This document shows, in pieces, positions 62,914-64,000 of a DNA stretch of 64,000 nucleotides. The position numbers were made by a program, and so were the translations under genes. Origin of the DNA: Glebionis coronaria. Its lineage: Eukaryota; Streptophyta; Magnoliopsida; Asterales; Asteraceae. The stretch lies in contig CM046879.1 in NCBI GenBank assembly GCA_025667525.1, positions 363,400,639 to 363,464,638 on the forward strand, in the 5' to 3' direction. The notes under the pieces were generated by a model. The model searched no databases. It was not told the origin of the DNA and worked only from the letters and a program-made list of their open reading frames with translations. Position 1 is the first letter of the stretch. Each line of letters begins with the position of its first letter.

Positions 62914-62925
62914 AGTATGGGGGAG
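62914..62925 (+). other. Polypurine tract of Ath-2
   Basis: AGTATGGGGGAG directly before the 3' LTR start TGATGAG. Confidence 0.88.
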
Positions 62926-64000
62926 TGATGAGATGGCATTTATACATGATCTCATCGTTCTTTTCGGGCTTTAAATGCATAAAAATGTCATAAAATACCA
63001 TATATATGCTTGTGTTTGTTTACTTGTGTATTTTAGGTATGGATATCGTGAAAAAGACAAAAGATCACAAGTTACAAGGAAAAACGGACATGAGAAACGA
63101 AGCAGTACAAAGAACCGGGCCCTAATCATGGAATTCTCAACAAAAACCCTTGAAGACTTGAAGACAAACAAGATTGATCCTCATTTATTGAAGAAATGAC
63201 ACTTAAAACCCTTGTATATTCATAATTACAAGTTTGGTCCCTTAAGTTTGTCAAAATTACACAAATGGTCCTTCAACTTTGAAGAAATGGCAAGAATAGT
63301 CCCTCAACAAATCAAAATTACCAATAATGGTCCCTCATAAAGTCAAAGATACAATGAAGACCTTAGAAGATCAAGAATGTTCAAAATCAGTCCTTAAAAT
63401 ATCTCAAAACTACAAAAAGAACCCTTGAAAACACTTTTTATAAAGTTTTGTGCCAAAATTGCCAAGTGATGAAAGTTGTTACAAGTTAAATTGGGCGCTG
63501 ATAGAAGTTTAACCACAAATGCCAAAAGAAAGGAAAGAGGAGGGCTAAACTTGTGCAAATGAAACATTCAAAAACGTTTTGCGCCAAACACTTATTCACT
63601 CCTACAAAAACGGATCAAACAACTTACTATTCACCTTCATCCACCCAGTTTTACCATCACTTAAAACAAAGGGTAAATCAAAATTACCCACACCCACGTG
63701 TGATTCACACATGCAGAAACGAATCCCACACACAAAACCCTCACTCCCACTACTCCCTGGACCCCACACTCAACCTCCTTACCCAATGAAAACACAACTT
63801 ACTCTCCAAGTTATGTGACGTGTCCAAATCAACAGCCAAGGATCATTACTTCATAACAAAGCTGAAATGAACGTCCATGATGAATTTAAACAGCTCACAC
63901 CAAGGATTCGTCTAGAAGGACTTAGGGCATTTAGGGAATTTCACTTCTAGGGTTTGTGAATAGTGTTTAGCCAGGCATTTGCCTATAAAAGGAGACCTCA
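62926..64000 (+). repeat. Ath-2 3' LTR, cut by window end
   Basis: 1075 bp equivalent to 50590-51650 of the 5' LTR. It carries 14 extra bases near 63062-63080 and about 11 substitutions. The window ends just after the TATA box. Confidence 0.93.

Overview
The window is a stretch of a large, repeat-dense plant nuclear genome. The element families (Tekay/Del-like chromovirus, Athila, SIRE/Maximus-like copia, other copia) and the tRNA-iMet and tRNA-Asp primer sites are those of a flowering plant. Resemblance to elements I recall from Asteraceae suggests that family, but the sequence alone does not prove it. I see no host gene, tRNA, rRNA or CRISPR array. Almost every base can be assigned to LTR retrotransposons inserted into one another.

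Layout, outermost to innermost. A minus-strand copia polyprotein remnant (Cop-0, 1-555) was interrupted by an old Athila-like LTR (Ath-1, from 556). That in turn was interrupted by a plus-strand Tekay-like gypsy element (Tek-1, from 2731). Tek-1's 5' LTR carries a closed insertion, a tandem LTR-internal-LTR-internal-LTR array (Tan, 5702-11734, duplication TATTC). Tek-1's reverse transcriptase is cut at 14535 by a minus-strand relative (Tek-2). Tek-2 is cut at 17780 by a SIRE-like copia element (Sir). Sir's 5' LTR holds a complete minus-strand Tek-3 (18861-45871, duplication TTATT). Tek-3's leader holds a complete minus-strand chromovirus-like element Chr-1 (26541-42821, duplication ACATA), and Chr-1 holds a young non-autonomous element Lrd (30522-34467). 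Past Tek-3, Sir resumes (LTR end, primer site, gag) and is cut at 46571 by Chr-2, a plus-strand relative of Chr-1. Chr-2 ends in its TA microsatellite at an unclassified repeat (50323-50589), next to which lies the youngest large element, Athila-like Ath-2 (50590 to beyond 64000). The right halves of Ath-1, Tek-1, Tek-2, Sir, Chr-2 and Ath-2 must lie to the right of the window if the nesting is intact.

Coding content. Ath-2 has the best open frames: gag-protease (760 codons) and a 907-codon RT-RNase H-integrase frame with canonical catalytic residues, separated by one stop codon and three frameshifts. All Tekay, Chr, Sir and Cop-0 reading frames are broken.

Most notable: in two independent Tekay-family copies (Tek-1 and Tek-3) the gag gene is interrupted at the same three codon positions by AT-rich GT...AG segments of 73-86 bases. 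Removing them joins the capsid part to the CCHC zinc knuckle in frame. This looks like a retrotransposon family with genuine spliceosomal introns in gag. Conserved LTR stem-loops with compensatory changes, large LTR palindromes and a microsatellite fixed beside a primer site are further structural signals.
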